A stretch of DNA of 27,099 nt from RGIG1681 sp045596905 (lineage in GTDB: Bacteria; Bacillota; Clostridia; Christensenellales; UBA1242). The DNA lies in the NCBI GenBank assembly GCA_045596905.1, contig JAZODG010000004.1, positions 1-27,099 on the forward strand, written 5' to 3'. Made by a program: the position numbers and the translations under genes. The notes under the pieces are model-generated. The model was not told the origin of the DNA and searched no databases. It saw nothing but the letters and a program-made list of their open reading frames with translations. This document shows, piece after piece, positions 7,211 to 14,805 of this stretch (position 1 is its first letter; each line of letters starts with the position of its first letter).

Positions 7211-8296
7211 CTAATCTTTAATTTTTTCCCATGGAAATTCACTTCTACCAAAATGACCAAAACAAGCTGTTTGTTTATAGATTGGTCTCAAGAGTCCAAG
7301 TTCGTCAATAATGTTTTGAAGTCTGAAACTAAAGTTGTTTTGAACATAACTTATAATTTCTGTTTCATCAACCTTATTTGTTCCAAAGGTTTCGACATAC
7401 AAACTAACAGGGTCTGCTAGGCCAATTGCATAACTTGCTTGAATTTCGCATTTATCCGCATAACCATGTGCAACAATGTTTTTTGCAACATATCTTGCAT
7501 AATATGCAGCGCTTCTATCGATTTTTGTGGCATTTTTTGAACTAAAGCAGCCACCACCAACTCTTCCTACGCCACCATATGTGTCAACAACAATCTTTCT
7601 TCCAACGCAGCCACTGTCTCCAAAACTGCCCCAGATTGTAAACTTTCCACTTGGATTTATTATATAACGAATTTCATTATTTTCAAAATCTTTATACTCA
7701 TTCATAACAACATCAATAACATTTGTTTTGATATCGTTGTAGATTTGTTCATGTGAAAGCGACTCTGCGTGAGAAACACTCACAAGTATTGTTTCAACAA
7801 AAAGTGGTTTGTTGTCTTCATAACAAACCGACACTTGGCTTTTTGCATCAGCAAAATAAACTTTTGTTGTTCTTCTATACTCATCATAAGCCTTCATAAG
7901 CTTGTGTGCAATCAAGATAGGAAGTGGCATATACTCAGCAGTTTCGTTTGTTGCGTAGCCATAAACCATGCCTTGGTCATTTGCCATAACTTCTTGCTTT
8001 TCAACAGCTTGATTAATATCTGGGCTTTGGCATGAAATTTCAGTTTGAACGTCAAACTCATTTTCATAGCCTATCTCTTTTAACACCTTTTTTGCCACTG
8101 CCACATAATCAATCTTTGCATTTGTTGTTGCTTCACCATAAACAAACAATTTATCGTTTTTAATAGCACATTCAACTGCCATTTGTGACCTTGGGTCTTG
8201 CTTTAGAACTTCGTCTAAAAATGAATCTGCAATAGTGTCACATGTTTTGTCTGGGTGTCCAATATTAACAGATTCGCTTGTAATAATTTTTCTCAT
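7211..8296 (-). CDS. metK: S-adenosylmethionine synthetase
   Basis: The 361-aa enzyme makes SAM from methionine and ATP. Visible motifs are TSESVNIGHPDKTCD with catalytic His14, Asp16 and Lys17; ANDQGMVYGYA (usual form GAGDQGxMFGYA); GRKIVVDTYGG; and GGGCFSSKNATKIDRSAAY (usual GGGAFSGKDPTKVDRSAAY), with both active-site lysines kept. It is about 20-35 residues shorter than the common bacterial form, and several glycines in the loop 'GPxGDxGLTGRK' are changed (GSFGDSGCVGRK), so it belongs to a divergent branch. The start at 8296 has AGGAGA 6 nt upstream. A SAM-I riboswitch with terminator (8329-8467) lies directly in front, predicting shut-off when SAM is abundant. The downstream phosphoesterase is co-transcribed. 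Confidence 0.96.
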   Translation of the reverse strand: MRKIITSESVNIGHPDKTCDTIADSFLDEVLKQDPRSQMAVECAIKNDKLFVYGEATTNAKIDYVAVAKKVLKEIGYENEFDVQTEISCQSPDINQAVEKQEVMANDQGMVYGYATNETAEYMPLPILIAHKLMKAYDEYRRTTKVYFADAKSQVSVCYEDNKPLFVETILVSVSHAESLSHEQIYNDIKTNVIDVVMNEYKDFENNEIRYIINPSGKFTIWGSFGDSGCVGRKIVVDTYGGVGRVGGGCFSSKNATKIDRSAAYYARYVAKNIVAHGYADKCEIQASYAIGLADPVSLYVETFGTNKVDETEIISYVQNNFSFRLQNIIDELGLLRPIYKQTACFGHFGRSEFPWEKIKD

Positions 8297-8328
8297 AAGT
8301 TTCTCCTAAAATTTTATTTCCATAAAAC

Positions 8329-8353
8329 AAAAAATCCCACATTATCTGTGGGA
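8329..8353 (-). terminator. Riboswitch-controlled intrinsic terminator before metK
   Basis: On the minus strand a 7-bp stem, TCCCACA (8347-8353) with TGTGGGA (8335-8341), has a 5-nt loop and is followed by TTTTTT. The 5' arm can instead pair with the P1 3' strand of the aptamer: TCTATGGGA against TCCCACAGA gives 8 of 9 pairs. This supplies the antiterminator expected when SAM is low. Confidence 0.9.
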
Positions 8354-8370
8354 CTTAATTTAACCTAATT

Positions 8371-8467
8371 CTATCCCATAGAACTCAGCCTTTAGCACCT
8401 TTTCGACTCTTCGATAGGTTGCTGTGTGGTCAACGGGGCTGTCCCTAACACACTCTTTATGGATAGC
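8371..8467 (-). promoter_or_regulatory. SAM-I (S-box) riboswitch aptamer
   Basis: Read on the minus strand, the leader holds the conserved S-box core in order: AGGGACAGCCCC, then GTTGACC, CAGCAACC, a small hairpin CGA-AGAG-TCG, and AAGGTGCTAA. The closing P1 helix is formed by CTATCCATA at the 5' end (8458-8466) and TATGGGATAG at the 3' end (8371-8380), with one bulged G. SAM binding stabilises P1 and frees the terminator at 8329-8353; without SAM, the P1 3' strand can form the antiterminator. The predicted transcription start is only a few bases before P1. The assignment rests on recognised consensus blocks; a covariance-model search would settle it. Confidence 0.93.
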
Positions 8468-8470
8468 ATT

Positions 8471-8499
8471 ATATTAACACATGCTTTTGTTATAATCAA
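8471..8499 (-). promoter_or_regulatory. SigA-type promoter of the metK riboswitch
   Basis: On the minus strand TTGATT (8494-8499) is followed by a 17-bp spacer and TAATAT (8471-8476), with an extended -10 TG (TGTTAATAT). The -35 begins about 10 bp after the exonuclease III stop (8509). The predicted start near 8465 places the riboswitch at the very 5' end of the mRNA. Confidence 0.82.
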
Positions 8500-8508
8500 G
8501 CGATTTTA

Positions 8509-9258
8509 TTAAATATCAATTTCCAAAACAACAGGAGCGTGGTCACTGCCCAAAACTTGGTCTCTAATGTCTGCAACCTTGATTTTATCTTCAAGCCTTT
8601 TTGACACAACAAAATAGTCAATACGCCAGCCAATACCCTTTGCTCTGGCTTGGAATCTATAACTCCACCAAGAATACTTAACTTCGTCTGGATGAAGAGT
8701 TCTAAATGTATCAATAAAACCTGCACCTAGAAGCTCTTCCATCTTTCCACGTTCTTCTTTTGAATAACCCGGATTACCCTCATTTGATTTTGGGTTCTTT
8801 AGGTCCATTTCACTTCTTGCAACGTTAAGGTCGCCACAATAAATAACAGGTTTCTGCTTATCAAGTTCAGACAAATAATTTCTCATATCGTCTTCAAACT
8901 CAACTCTATAATCAATGCGTTTTAGCCCGTCTTGAGCGTTTGGAACATATGCATTAACAAAATAAAAATTGTCATATTCAAGAGTGATTACTCTGCCTTC
9001 TTCATTATGTTTCCCATGTATGCCATAAACCACGTTAACAGGCTTGTTTTTGGCGTAAATGAGAGTTCCACTATAACCTTTTTTTTCTGCAGAACTCATA
9101 AACAGCTCATAGTTTTCTCTTGAAAGTTCTGCTTGTCCTTCTTGCATTTTAGTTTCTTGAACAGCAAAAAAGTCTGCATTTTCTGTTTCAAAAAAATCAC
9201 AAAAACCCTTGCCTAAGCAAGCTCTTAAACCATTAACATTCCAACTAATAAATTTCAT
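8509..9258 (-). CDS. xth: Exodeoxyribonuclease III / AP endonuclease
   Basis: The 249-aa Mg-dependent enzyme of the exonuclease-endonuclease-phosphatase fold acts in base excision repair, nicking DNA at abasic sites and trimming 3' ends. Motifs are ISWNVNGLRA (N7), AVQETKM (E35), YVPNAQDGLKRIDYR, GDLNVA, WWSYRFQARAKGIGWRIDYF and the terminal GSDHAPV with the catalytic Asp-His pair at 239-240. Length and motif order are those of the ExoA/XthA family. The start at 9258 has AGGAGA 7-8 nt upstream. It stands alone; I see no terminator between its stop and the metK promoter, so its message may run into the riboswitch and be ended there. Confidence 0.96.
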   Translation of the reverse strand: MKFISWNVNGLRACLGKGFCDFFETENADFFAVQETKMQEGQAELSRENYELFMSSAEKKGYSGTLIYAKNKPVNVVYGIHGKHNEEGRVITLEYDNFYFVNAYVPNAQDGLKRIDYRVEFEDDMRNYLSELDKQKPVIYCGDLNVARSEMDLKNPKSNEGNPGYSKEERGKMEELLGAGFIDTFRTLHPDEVKYSWWSYRFQARAKGIGWRIDYFVVSKRLEDKIKVADIRDQVLGSDHAPVVLEIDI

Positions 9259-9276
9259 AAAATTTCTCCTGAAAAT

Positions 9277-9305
9277 ATTATAACAAAGTTTAATTTAAAA
9301 ATCAT
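9277..9305 (-). promoter_or_regulatory. Possible promoter of exonuclease III gene
   Basis: A perfect TATAAT (9277-9282, minus strand) has a poor -35 match ATGATT (9300-9305) 17 bp upstream. The start would fall at about 9270, on top of the ribosome binding site AGGAGA (9265-9270), giving an extremely short 5' UTR. That makes this assignment uncertain. Confidence 0.4.
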
Positions 9306-9329
9306 CTTTTTAATAGGTTCCAAAATAAA

Positions 9330-9353
9330 AAAATCAACCAAATGGTTGATTTT
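9330..9353 (-). terminator. Intrinsic terminator of the YfcC/fusion operon
   Basis: The stem AAAATCAACCA (9330-9340) pairs with TGGTTGATTTT (9343-9353). On the minus strand it is followed by further Ts (9325-9333). It overlaps the stop codon of the YfcC-like gene. Confidence 0.88.
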
Positions 9354-10806
9354 ATAAACCGATTTGAACGCCTAAAAATAGCACTAAAACCGATATTAAT
9401 AACATTGCAACTTGAATCTTCCAAGTCCACTTAACCCACTTTCCATATGAGATATTTGACATTGAAAGAGCAATCAATAAAACTGGGTTTGTTGGCAAGA
9501 TAACATCTGAAAATCCGTCAGCAATGCAATAAACTAATATAAGTAAGTTTGGAGAGATTCCCATAACTTGACATATTGGCAACAAGATTGGCATGATAAG
9601 GAAGATTTTTGCAGAAGCTGAACCAATAAATATTTGAAGCACTAATATAAGCAGATAAATAAGAAGCAAACATACAAAAATACTTTTGCCTTGTAAGAAA
9701 TTGATGACTGAGTTCATGATTGTGTCAATGATGCCACTTTCGGTCATAACAAGATTGACTGATGATGCAAGTGCAATCAAGAGCACTGCAGGAAGCATTG
9801 ACGCAGCTCCAGACAATATATACTTGAACACTTTTTTCTTTTCATCAACAACCAAAAGCCCTGCTACGATTCCACCAATTAAAAATGTTACAGACAAAAT
9901 TGGAATAGCGAAGCCTGAAATAGCTCTGATTGAAGCAATTGATACAAGTGCAATAAGCTGAACAATAAAGAACCACAAATAAACCTTGAATTTCTTGTTT
10001 GTATTTGATGAATCTTGAAGATCTTCAACTTTTAAAACTTGCCTTTTTATGCTGTCTTCTTTAAATGTGTAAGATAACTCAGGGGTTTTTGAAATCTTTC
10101 TGATATGACTAAATATAAACGCACAAACAACGCCGTATGTAATCACAAAGAAAATGATTCTATACCAAACACCACTCATTGCAGATATTCCAGCAAAGCT
10201 TGATGCAATGCCAACTGAAAATGGGTTTGTGATTGCTGCAGAAAATCCAAAACATGCTGCAAGTAAACACACACCAAGTCCCGTCATCGTGTCAAAGCCA
10301 AGTGATAACATGAACACTGTGATTATTGGAAGCAATGTAACAAGTTCTTCAAACAACCCAAAGAGACTTCCAAACAACATAAAAAACAAAACTGTTAAAC
10401 AAATAACTCTCTTTTTTCTTGTGTCATATCTTTTAACGATTCTGCACATAATGACTTTTATGCCACCAGTTTTATCTAAAAGATTAAACACACCACTCAT
10501 GATGAGCAAAAACAAACAAATCATTATTATTGTGATTGAACCATCAACAAAAAACACTCTCACCGGAGCCGTTATTATCTTCCAGAACGAAATACCCTGC
10601 GCTTCTGATTGAACAAATGTTCCTGCAATAATTTCTCCGTTTTCGCCACGTAAAAACCTGCCTTGTGGAACAAATAATGATAATATTCCACAAAGTGCAA
10701 TCATACACGAAAGTATAATAACAACCACCAAAAACGACTTTGCGTTTATTGACGCAAATGATTTTTCTTTTTCAAGAGTCTTTTCTTCTGTCATAAGCTT
10801 TCTCAC
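9352..10806 (-). CDS. YfcC-family membrane carrier (DcuC/C4-dicarboxylate-type superfamily)
   Basis: The 484-aa polytopic membrane protein has about 12 hydrophobic segments. The paired re-entrant motifs of the YfcC family are clear: FGLFEELVTLLPIITVFM (150-167) and CFGFSAAITNPFSVGIAS (185-202). A second related half holds SGIIDTIMNSVINFLQG and FIGSASAKIFLIMPILLPI, then ADGFSDVILPTNPVLLIAL. Relatives are annotated as putative basic amino-acid antiporters or dicarboxylate/short-chain fatty-acid carriers, so the substrate cannot be read from sequence. The start is ambiguous: GTG at 10806 overlaps the upstream TGA by 4 nt (GTGA), and an in-frame ATG lies at 10794 (MTEEKTLEK). It is co-transcribed with the VTT-acyltransferase fusion and ends at the terminator at 9330-9353. 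Confidence 0.9.
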   Translation of the reverse strand: MRKLMTEEKTLEKEKSFASINAKSFLVVVIILSCMIALCGILSLFVPQGRFLRGENGEIIAGTFVQSEAQGISFWKIITAPVRVFFVDGSITIIMICLFLLIMSGVFNLLDKTGGIKVIMCRIVKRYDTRKKRVICLTVLFFMLFGSLFGLFEELVTLLPIITVFMLSLGFDTMTGLGVCLLAACFGFSAAITNPFSVGIASSFAGISAMSGVWYRIIFFVITYGVVCAFIFSHIRKISKTPELSYTFKEDSIKRQVLKVEDLQDSSNTNKKFKVYLWFFIVQLIALVSIASIRAISGFAIPILSVTFLIGGIVAGLLVVDEKKKVFKYILSGAASMLPAVLLIALASSVNLVMTESGIIDTIMNSVINFLQGKSIFVCLLLIYLLILVLQIFIGSASAKIFLIMPILLPICQVMGISPNLLILVYCIADGFSDVILPTNPVLLIALSMSNISYGKWVKWTWKIQVAMLLISVLVLFLGVQIGL

Positions 10807-12701
10807 AATTTTTCTTTTAATAAACCACTAACGATATACCAATCAATGCAACTACGTTTGTCTTTTGGAACAAAGTAATAGATTTCTTGACCATCATAAA
10901 TTTCAAAGTCTTCGCCAGAACCAAACAACAATCTATAAATGCTGTCTATTGGGAAAAATTTTTCAACTTCTTTATCTCCGTCAGTTCCCTTGTACAACAA
11001 ACCCGTCCTATCAAGTTTGCAAACACCAAAGCCTGCGTGTTTTGTAAAGCTCTTTCCGTCGGTTCCAAGATGCCTGAGTTCAACTTCACTCTCAAGAGAA
11101 TAGTTTTTATTTTTCTTTATCTCAGATTCTAGCTCAGCTGTTTGCCATTCATACCATTCAGCAATATTCTTAAAGTTAACACCTGTCAGTTGATATCTAT
11201 CATCAAGTGTGACACTCAAATCACATTTTTCACAAGTGATTTGATTTTTTTCAGTTTTAAGTGAATGGATAGCTCCACATTTTGGACATCTGCACAAAAT
11301 GTTTTCAAGTCCTTCAGCAATAGTTTTGTGTTTATACTTAACTTCTGGGTGTTTTTCAAGCCATTCCCATTCATTATAATCAAGAGCCGTTTCAACACGG
11401 GTTTTGATTTCTTCAACTGGAATACTTTTTATTTCTTCAGCTGAAAAGAGCGGATTGAGTTCAACTTCAACAAGCGCACCCTTTCTAAGCTTGTCGCCCC
11501 ACTTTGGATTTGCAAGATATGAACCATCAATCTTTACCGAATAAACAGGAACCCCCATTTTTTGAATAAACTTGTATGTTGCATCTTGAATGCCTTCAAA
11601 CTTGCCGGCAGTTGAAAGTCTTGCTTCTGGCATCATAGCCAAAACTTCTTTGCTTGCAATAACCTTCATACAGTTTTTTATATTCTCAACGTCATTTGCA
11701 AGCAGGCTCTTTGGAAACGCACCAGTTTTGTTAATCAGCCACCCAAGTTTTTTATTCATAAACCACATTCTTGCAACAATAAAGTGTGGTTTTTCTTTAA
11801 GGATAATTTTTCCAGAATATGCAAAGTCAAAGAATGAACCGTGATTGCAAAGCACGATACATGGCTTTGACAGTCTTCCGACATTGTTTTTAACCTTAAT
11901 CTTAACTTTTCTCTTTAGTCCACAAAGCACAAAGAACCCTGCAGTTTTTGTTAAAAATGGACTATAATTTCCAACACTATTTTTAGCTTTGTCTTGACTC
12001 TTTTTTACATAGTTGTTAACAGCTGCAAAAATCTGTTTTTTGTATTTGCACATAAGCAGCAAAAGAATGATAATAACAACAAACACAGCAATTGACACTG
12101 CCCAACTTGTTGACATTGTCATGTGTCCCAAACCAACGTCAATAATAAGTGACGGAATTGAGCCAATGGCAGTGATTAAAAAGTATTTTGGATAACTCAT
12201 TCCAAGGGTTGCAGCAAAGAAACAAATGATGCCATAAGGTATTGCTGGCAAGCAATATAAAATGATGACAATCAATGCAATTTTGTTTGATTTTTTTGCT
12301 CTTTCAAAATCAAACTCAACGTTTGCTTGAAAGTAGTCTGTGAGTTTTGAACCAAAGATTTTGTAAAGGATATAAATGATTGTGTTTCCAGCAATAATAC
12401 CAGCCAAACACACAGCCATACCCTTCCATAAACCAAAGCTGATTCCGGCAATAACGTGAAGTGGTTCTGCAGGAACAAAGGTCATAACAACCTGAAGCAT
12501 TGATAATATAAAAACAACCAGATATGCTCTCAGCCCAAGCTTTCCAATCGATGCTTGAACTTCTTCTTTTGTTGCGTCAGCTCTAAAAATTTCTTTTAAA
12601 ACATTAAAGTTTTCGCCATAAAAAAGAAAAACAACCAATCCAATAAAGACAGCCACGAAACATAGCACGGCAATTAATTTTTTCTTTTTTTGTGAATTCA
12701 A
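10803..12701 (-). CDS. Fusion protein: VTT/DedA (TVP38-type) membrane domain + PlsC-type acyltransferase + zinc ribbon
   Basis: The 632-aa protein has three parts. Residues ~10-220 are a TVP38/TMEM64-like VTT domain with several membrane helices and the FVPAEPLHVIAGISFGLWKG motif; such domains are linked to lipid scrambling. Residues ~250-450 are a lysophospholipid acyltransferase: HX4D in CNHGSFFD (His287, Asp292) and PEARLSTAGKFEG (358-370), close to the PEGRITTTG of Aas-type enzymes. Residues ~470-493 form a zinc ribbon (CPKCGAIHS ... CEKC), followed by a ~140-residue C-terminal domain I do not recognise. Start: TTG at 12701, 9 nt after a strong AGGAGA; no usable ATG lies before the first membrane helix. 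It is first gene of an operon with the YfcC-type carrier (4-nt overlap). The likely role is membrane phospholipid synthesis, repair or flipping. Confidence 0.9.
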   Translation of the reverse strand: MNSQKKKKLIAVLCFVAVFIGLVVFLFYGENFNVLKEIFRADATKEEVQASIGKLGLRAYLVVFILSMLQVVMTFVPAEPLHVIAGISFGLWKGMAVCLAGIIAGNTIIYILYKIFGSKLTDYFQANVEFDFERAKKSNKIALIVIILYCLPAIPYGIICFFAATLGMSYPKYFLITAIGSIPSLIIDVGLGHMTMSTSWAVSIAVFVVIIILLLLMCKYKKQIFAAVNNYVKKSQDKAKNSVGNYSPFLTKTAGFFVLCGLKRKVKIKVKNNVGRLSKPCIVLCNHGSFFDFAYSGKIILKEKPHFIVARMWFMNKKLGWLINKTGAFPKSLLANDVENIKNCMKVIASKEVLAMMPEARLSTAGKFEGIQDATYKFIQKMGVPVYSVKIDGSYLANPKWGDKLRKGALVEVELNPLFSAEEIKSIPVEEIKTRVETALDYNEWEWLEKHPEVKYKHKTIAEGLENILCRCPKCGAIHSLKTEKNQITCEKCDLSVTLDDRYQLTGVNFKNIAEWYEWQTAELESEIKKNKNYSLESEVELRHLGTDGKSFTKHAGFGVCKLDRTGLLYKGTDGDKEVEKFFPIDSIYRLLFGSGEDFEIYDGQEIYYFVPKDKRSCIDWYIVSGLLKEKL

Positions 12702-12731
12702 TTGTCTAAATCTCCTAATAGTACTACATAC

Positions 12732-12760
12732 ATTATATTATTTTTGTCTCATGCCGTCAA
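12732..12760 (-). promoter_or_regulatory. SigA-type promoter of the VTT-acyltransferase/YfcC operon
   Basis: On the minus strand TTGACG (12755-12760) is followed by a 17-bp spacer and a perfect TATAAT (12732-12737). An inverted repeat GTCAAA-N10-TTTGAC (12756-12777) covers the -35 region and could be an operator. The start would be near 12725, giving a leader of about 24 nt. Confidence 0.82.
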
Positions 12761-12833
12761 ACATATAGCATTTTGACAACTATATTTTTCACTTTTTTAT
12801 CGCCCTGCTTTTAACTAATTAGGCAGAGTCAGT

Positions 12834-12862
12834 TTGACAAGGTTTGTCACGTTTGTTATAAT
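12834..12862 (+). promoter_or_regulatory. Full-consensus promoter of glgBA with dyad over the -35
   Basis: TTGACA (12834-12839), a 17-bp spacer and TATAAT (12857-12862) form a perfect SigA promoter with extended -10 TGTTATAAT. A perfect dyad TGACAA-GGT-TTGTCA (12835-12849) overlaps the -35 and spacer. A promoter this strong over a dyad suggests repressor control. The leader is about 38 nt before the ATG at 12907. Confidence 0.9.
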
Positions 12863-12906
12863 GATATCAGTTTTTATATATTAATTATATTGGACAAGGA
12901 AATATT

Positions 12907-14796
12907 ATGAATACATTCGATCGTATTAACAAAATAAAAAACGGACAAGACTATAGCATCTATGAATTTTTGGGCTGTCACTTGGCTATCAAAGCTGGCG
13001 TGAATGGAGCATACTTTAGAGTGTATGCCCCAAACGCAAAAGAAATCTATGTTGTTGGTGAATTTAACAACTGGGACAGACAAGCAAACCCATTGGTTAG
13101 AATGCCAGATTCAAATGTTTGGGAATGTTTTGTTAACGGAGCAAAACACTTGCAAAAATACAAATACATCATTGTTTCAAACGACGGCACTGAATGTGTT
13201 AAGTCTGACCCATATGCATTTTATAGCCAAGTTTATGGCAATGATAATGACTTTGCTTCTTATATTTACAACCTTGAAGGATATTCTTGGTCAGACCAAA
13301 AGTTCCAAGAAGAGTTCCGTCAAAGAAATCATCTTGACTCACCAATGAATATTTATGAAGTGTGCTTGATGACTTGGAAAAAACACGCAGACGGTTCATA
13401 TTACACCTACCGTGAACTTGCGACTTCGCTTGTTCAATACTGCAAAAAAATGGGCTACACCCATATTGAGCTTTTGCCAATAACTGAATCACCATATGAT
13501 ATTTCACTTGGCTATCAAATCACTGGCTATTTTGCAGCAACAAGCAGATTTGGAAAACCAAAAGACCTTATGTATTTTATTGACAAGTGCCACGAAGCAG
13601 GAATTTCAGTTATTCTTGACTGGGTTCCAGGACACTTTATCAATGATAGTTTTGGACTTATTGACTTTGACGGCACAAGCCTTTATGAAAGCCCAAAGTG
13701 GGACAGAAAAAGACAACTTGCTTGGGGAACAAGAATTTTTGACTATGAAGACCCATATGTTGTTCAGTTCTTGATTTCAAGCGCACTCTTTTTCATGAGA
13801 AAGTTCCATTTTGACGGACTCAGAATTGATGCTGTTTCATCAATACTTTATCTTGACTTCTGCAGAAATCCAGATGAATGGATTCCTAATATGAATGGTG
13901 GAAACATAAACTATGCCGGTGTTGAATTTATTAAAAACTTAAACAATGCAGTGTTTAGTGAATTTCCAAATGCAATCATGGTTGCAGAAGAAGTTACTGG
14001 CTATCCAATGGTAACAAGACCAACAACCGTTGGTGGACTTGGCTATAACTTTAAGTGGAATATTGGTTGGATGAATGATATTTGGGAATATACTTCAATG
14101 GACCCACACTTTAGAAAATATCATCACAACATTATCACCCACTCTATTGAATATTGTTTTGATGAAAACTATATCTTGCCTGTTGACCACGACGAAGTTG
14201 GAAACGGCAGGCACTCACTATTTAATAAAATGAATGGTGACTTTAACACAAAAATGGATATGTGCAGAGCATTCTTTGTTTATATGTTCATGCATCCAGG
14301 AAAGAAACTCACTTTCATGGGCAGTGAATTTGGACAAATTGCTGAATGGACATATAACAAACCAATCAACTTCTTGCTTATGAAAGCAGAGAAAAATAAA
14401 AAACTTGCAAAATTTGTCGCAGCTCTTAACAAGCTTTATCTTGCTTCACCTGAAATGTGGGAAAGAGACTTTGACAAAAATGCATATGTATGGCTGGTTC
14501 GTGACGATAACTTAAATTGCGTTAACGCATTCCAAAGATATTCTCATTCAGGCAGTTCACTTATTTGCATTTGCAACTTCTCACCATACAGAATCCCAGA
14601 CTATGTTCTTGGCGTTGATGAGTCAGGTGCATATGAAGAAGTTTTGTCTTCTGACGACGAAGCATTTGGTGGAACTGGCGAAAGAAACGATATCATGTAT
14701 TCATCAATCATGAATAAAAATGGCAGAACAAATGCAATCAGAGTTACACTTCCTGCAAACTCTGCCATCATATTACGAAAAGTTGAAAAAAATTAA
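12907..14796 (+). CDS. glgB: 1,4-alpha-glucan (glycogen) branching enzyme
   Basis: The 629-aa GH13 enzyme moves alpha-1,4 segments to alpha-1,6 positions during glycogen synthesis. It has an N-terminal CBM48 domain (GAYFRVYAPNAKEIYVVGEFNNWD, 34-57) and then the GH13 barrel: MNIYEVCLMTW (147-157), ELLPITESPYDISLGYQITGYFA, the nucleophile Asp308 in GLRIDAVSS, the acid/base Glu361 in MVAEEVTGYP and Asp429 in LPVDHDEVGNG. A C-terminal all-beta domain ends at NSAIILRKV. Two spots differ from typical GlgB: VPGHF (usual VPAHF) and VAEEVTGYP (usual IAEESTAWP), so it is a divergent branch. The start at 12907 has AAGGA 6 nt upstream. It is followed after 9 nt by glgA. ADP-glucose pyrophosphorylase genes are not in the window. 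Confidence 0.95.
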   Translation: MNTFDRINKIKNGQDYSIYEFLGCHLAIKAGVNGAYFRVYAPNAKEIYVVGEFNNWDRQANPLVRMPDSNVWECFVNGAKHLQKYKYIIVSNDGTECVKSDPYAFYSQVYGNDNDFASYIYNLEGYSWSDQKFQEEFRQRNHLDSPMNIYEVCLMTWKKHADGSYYTYRELATSLVQYCKKMGYTHIELLPITESPYDISLGYQITGYFAATSRFGKPKDLMYFIDKCHEAGISVILDWVPGHFINDSFGLIDFDGTSLYESPKWDRKRQLAWGTRIFDYEDPYVVQFLISSALFFMRKFHFDGLRIDAVSSILYLDFCRNPDEWIPNMNGGNINYAGVEFIKNLNNAVFSEFPNAIMVAEEVTGYPMVTRPTTVGGLGYNFKWNIGWMNDIWEYTSMDPHFRKYHHNIITHSIEYCFDENYILPVDHDEVGNGRHSLFNKMNGDFNTKMDMCRAFFVYMFMHPGKKLTFMGSEFGQIAEWTYNKPINFLLMKAEKNKKLAKFVAALNKLYLASPEMWERDFDKNAYVWLVRDDNLNCVNAFQRYSHSGSSLICICNFSPYRIPDYVLGVDESGAYEEVLSSDDEAFGGTGERNDIMYSSIMNKNGRTNAIRVTLPANSAIILRKVEKN

Positions 14797-14805
14797 AGAG
14801 GAATT

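Noticed and set aside
10154..10612. 152-codon + strand open frame inside the YfcC-like gene
   Set aside because: It is antisense to a clear membrane carrier; composition reflects the complement of hydrophobic codons.
12772..12808. Second TTGACA-like hexamer (12773-12778) as an upstream glgB promoter
   Set aside because: No acceptable -10 at 16-18 bp (TTTATC at best), while a full-consensus promoter lies 60 bp downstream.
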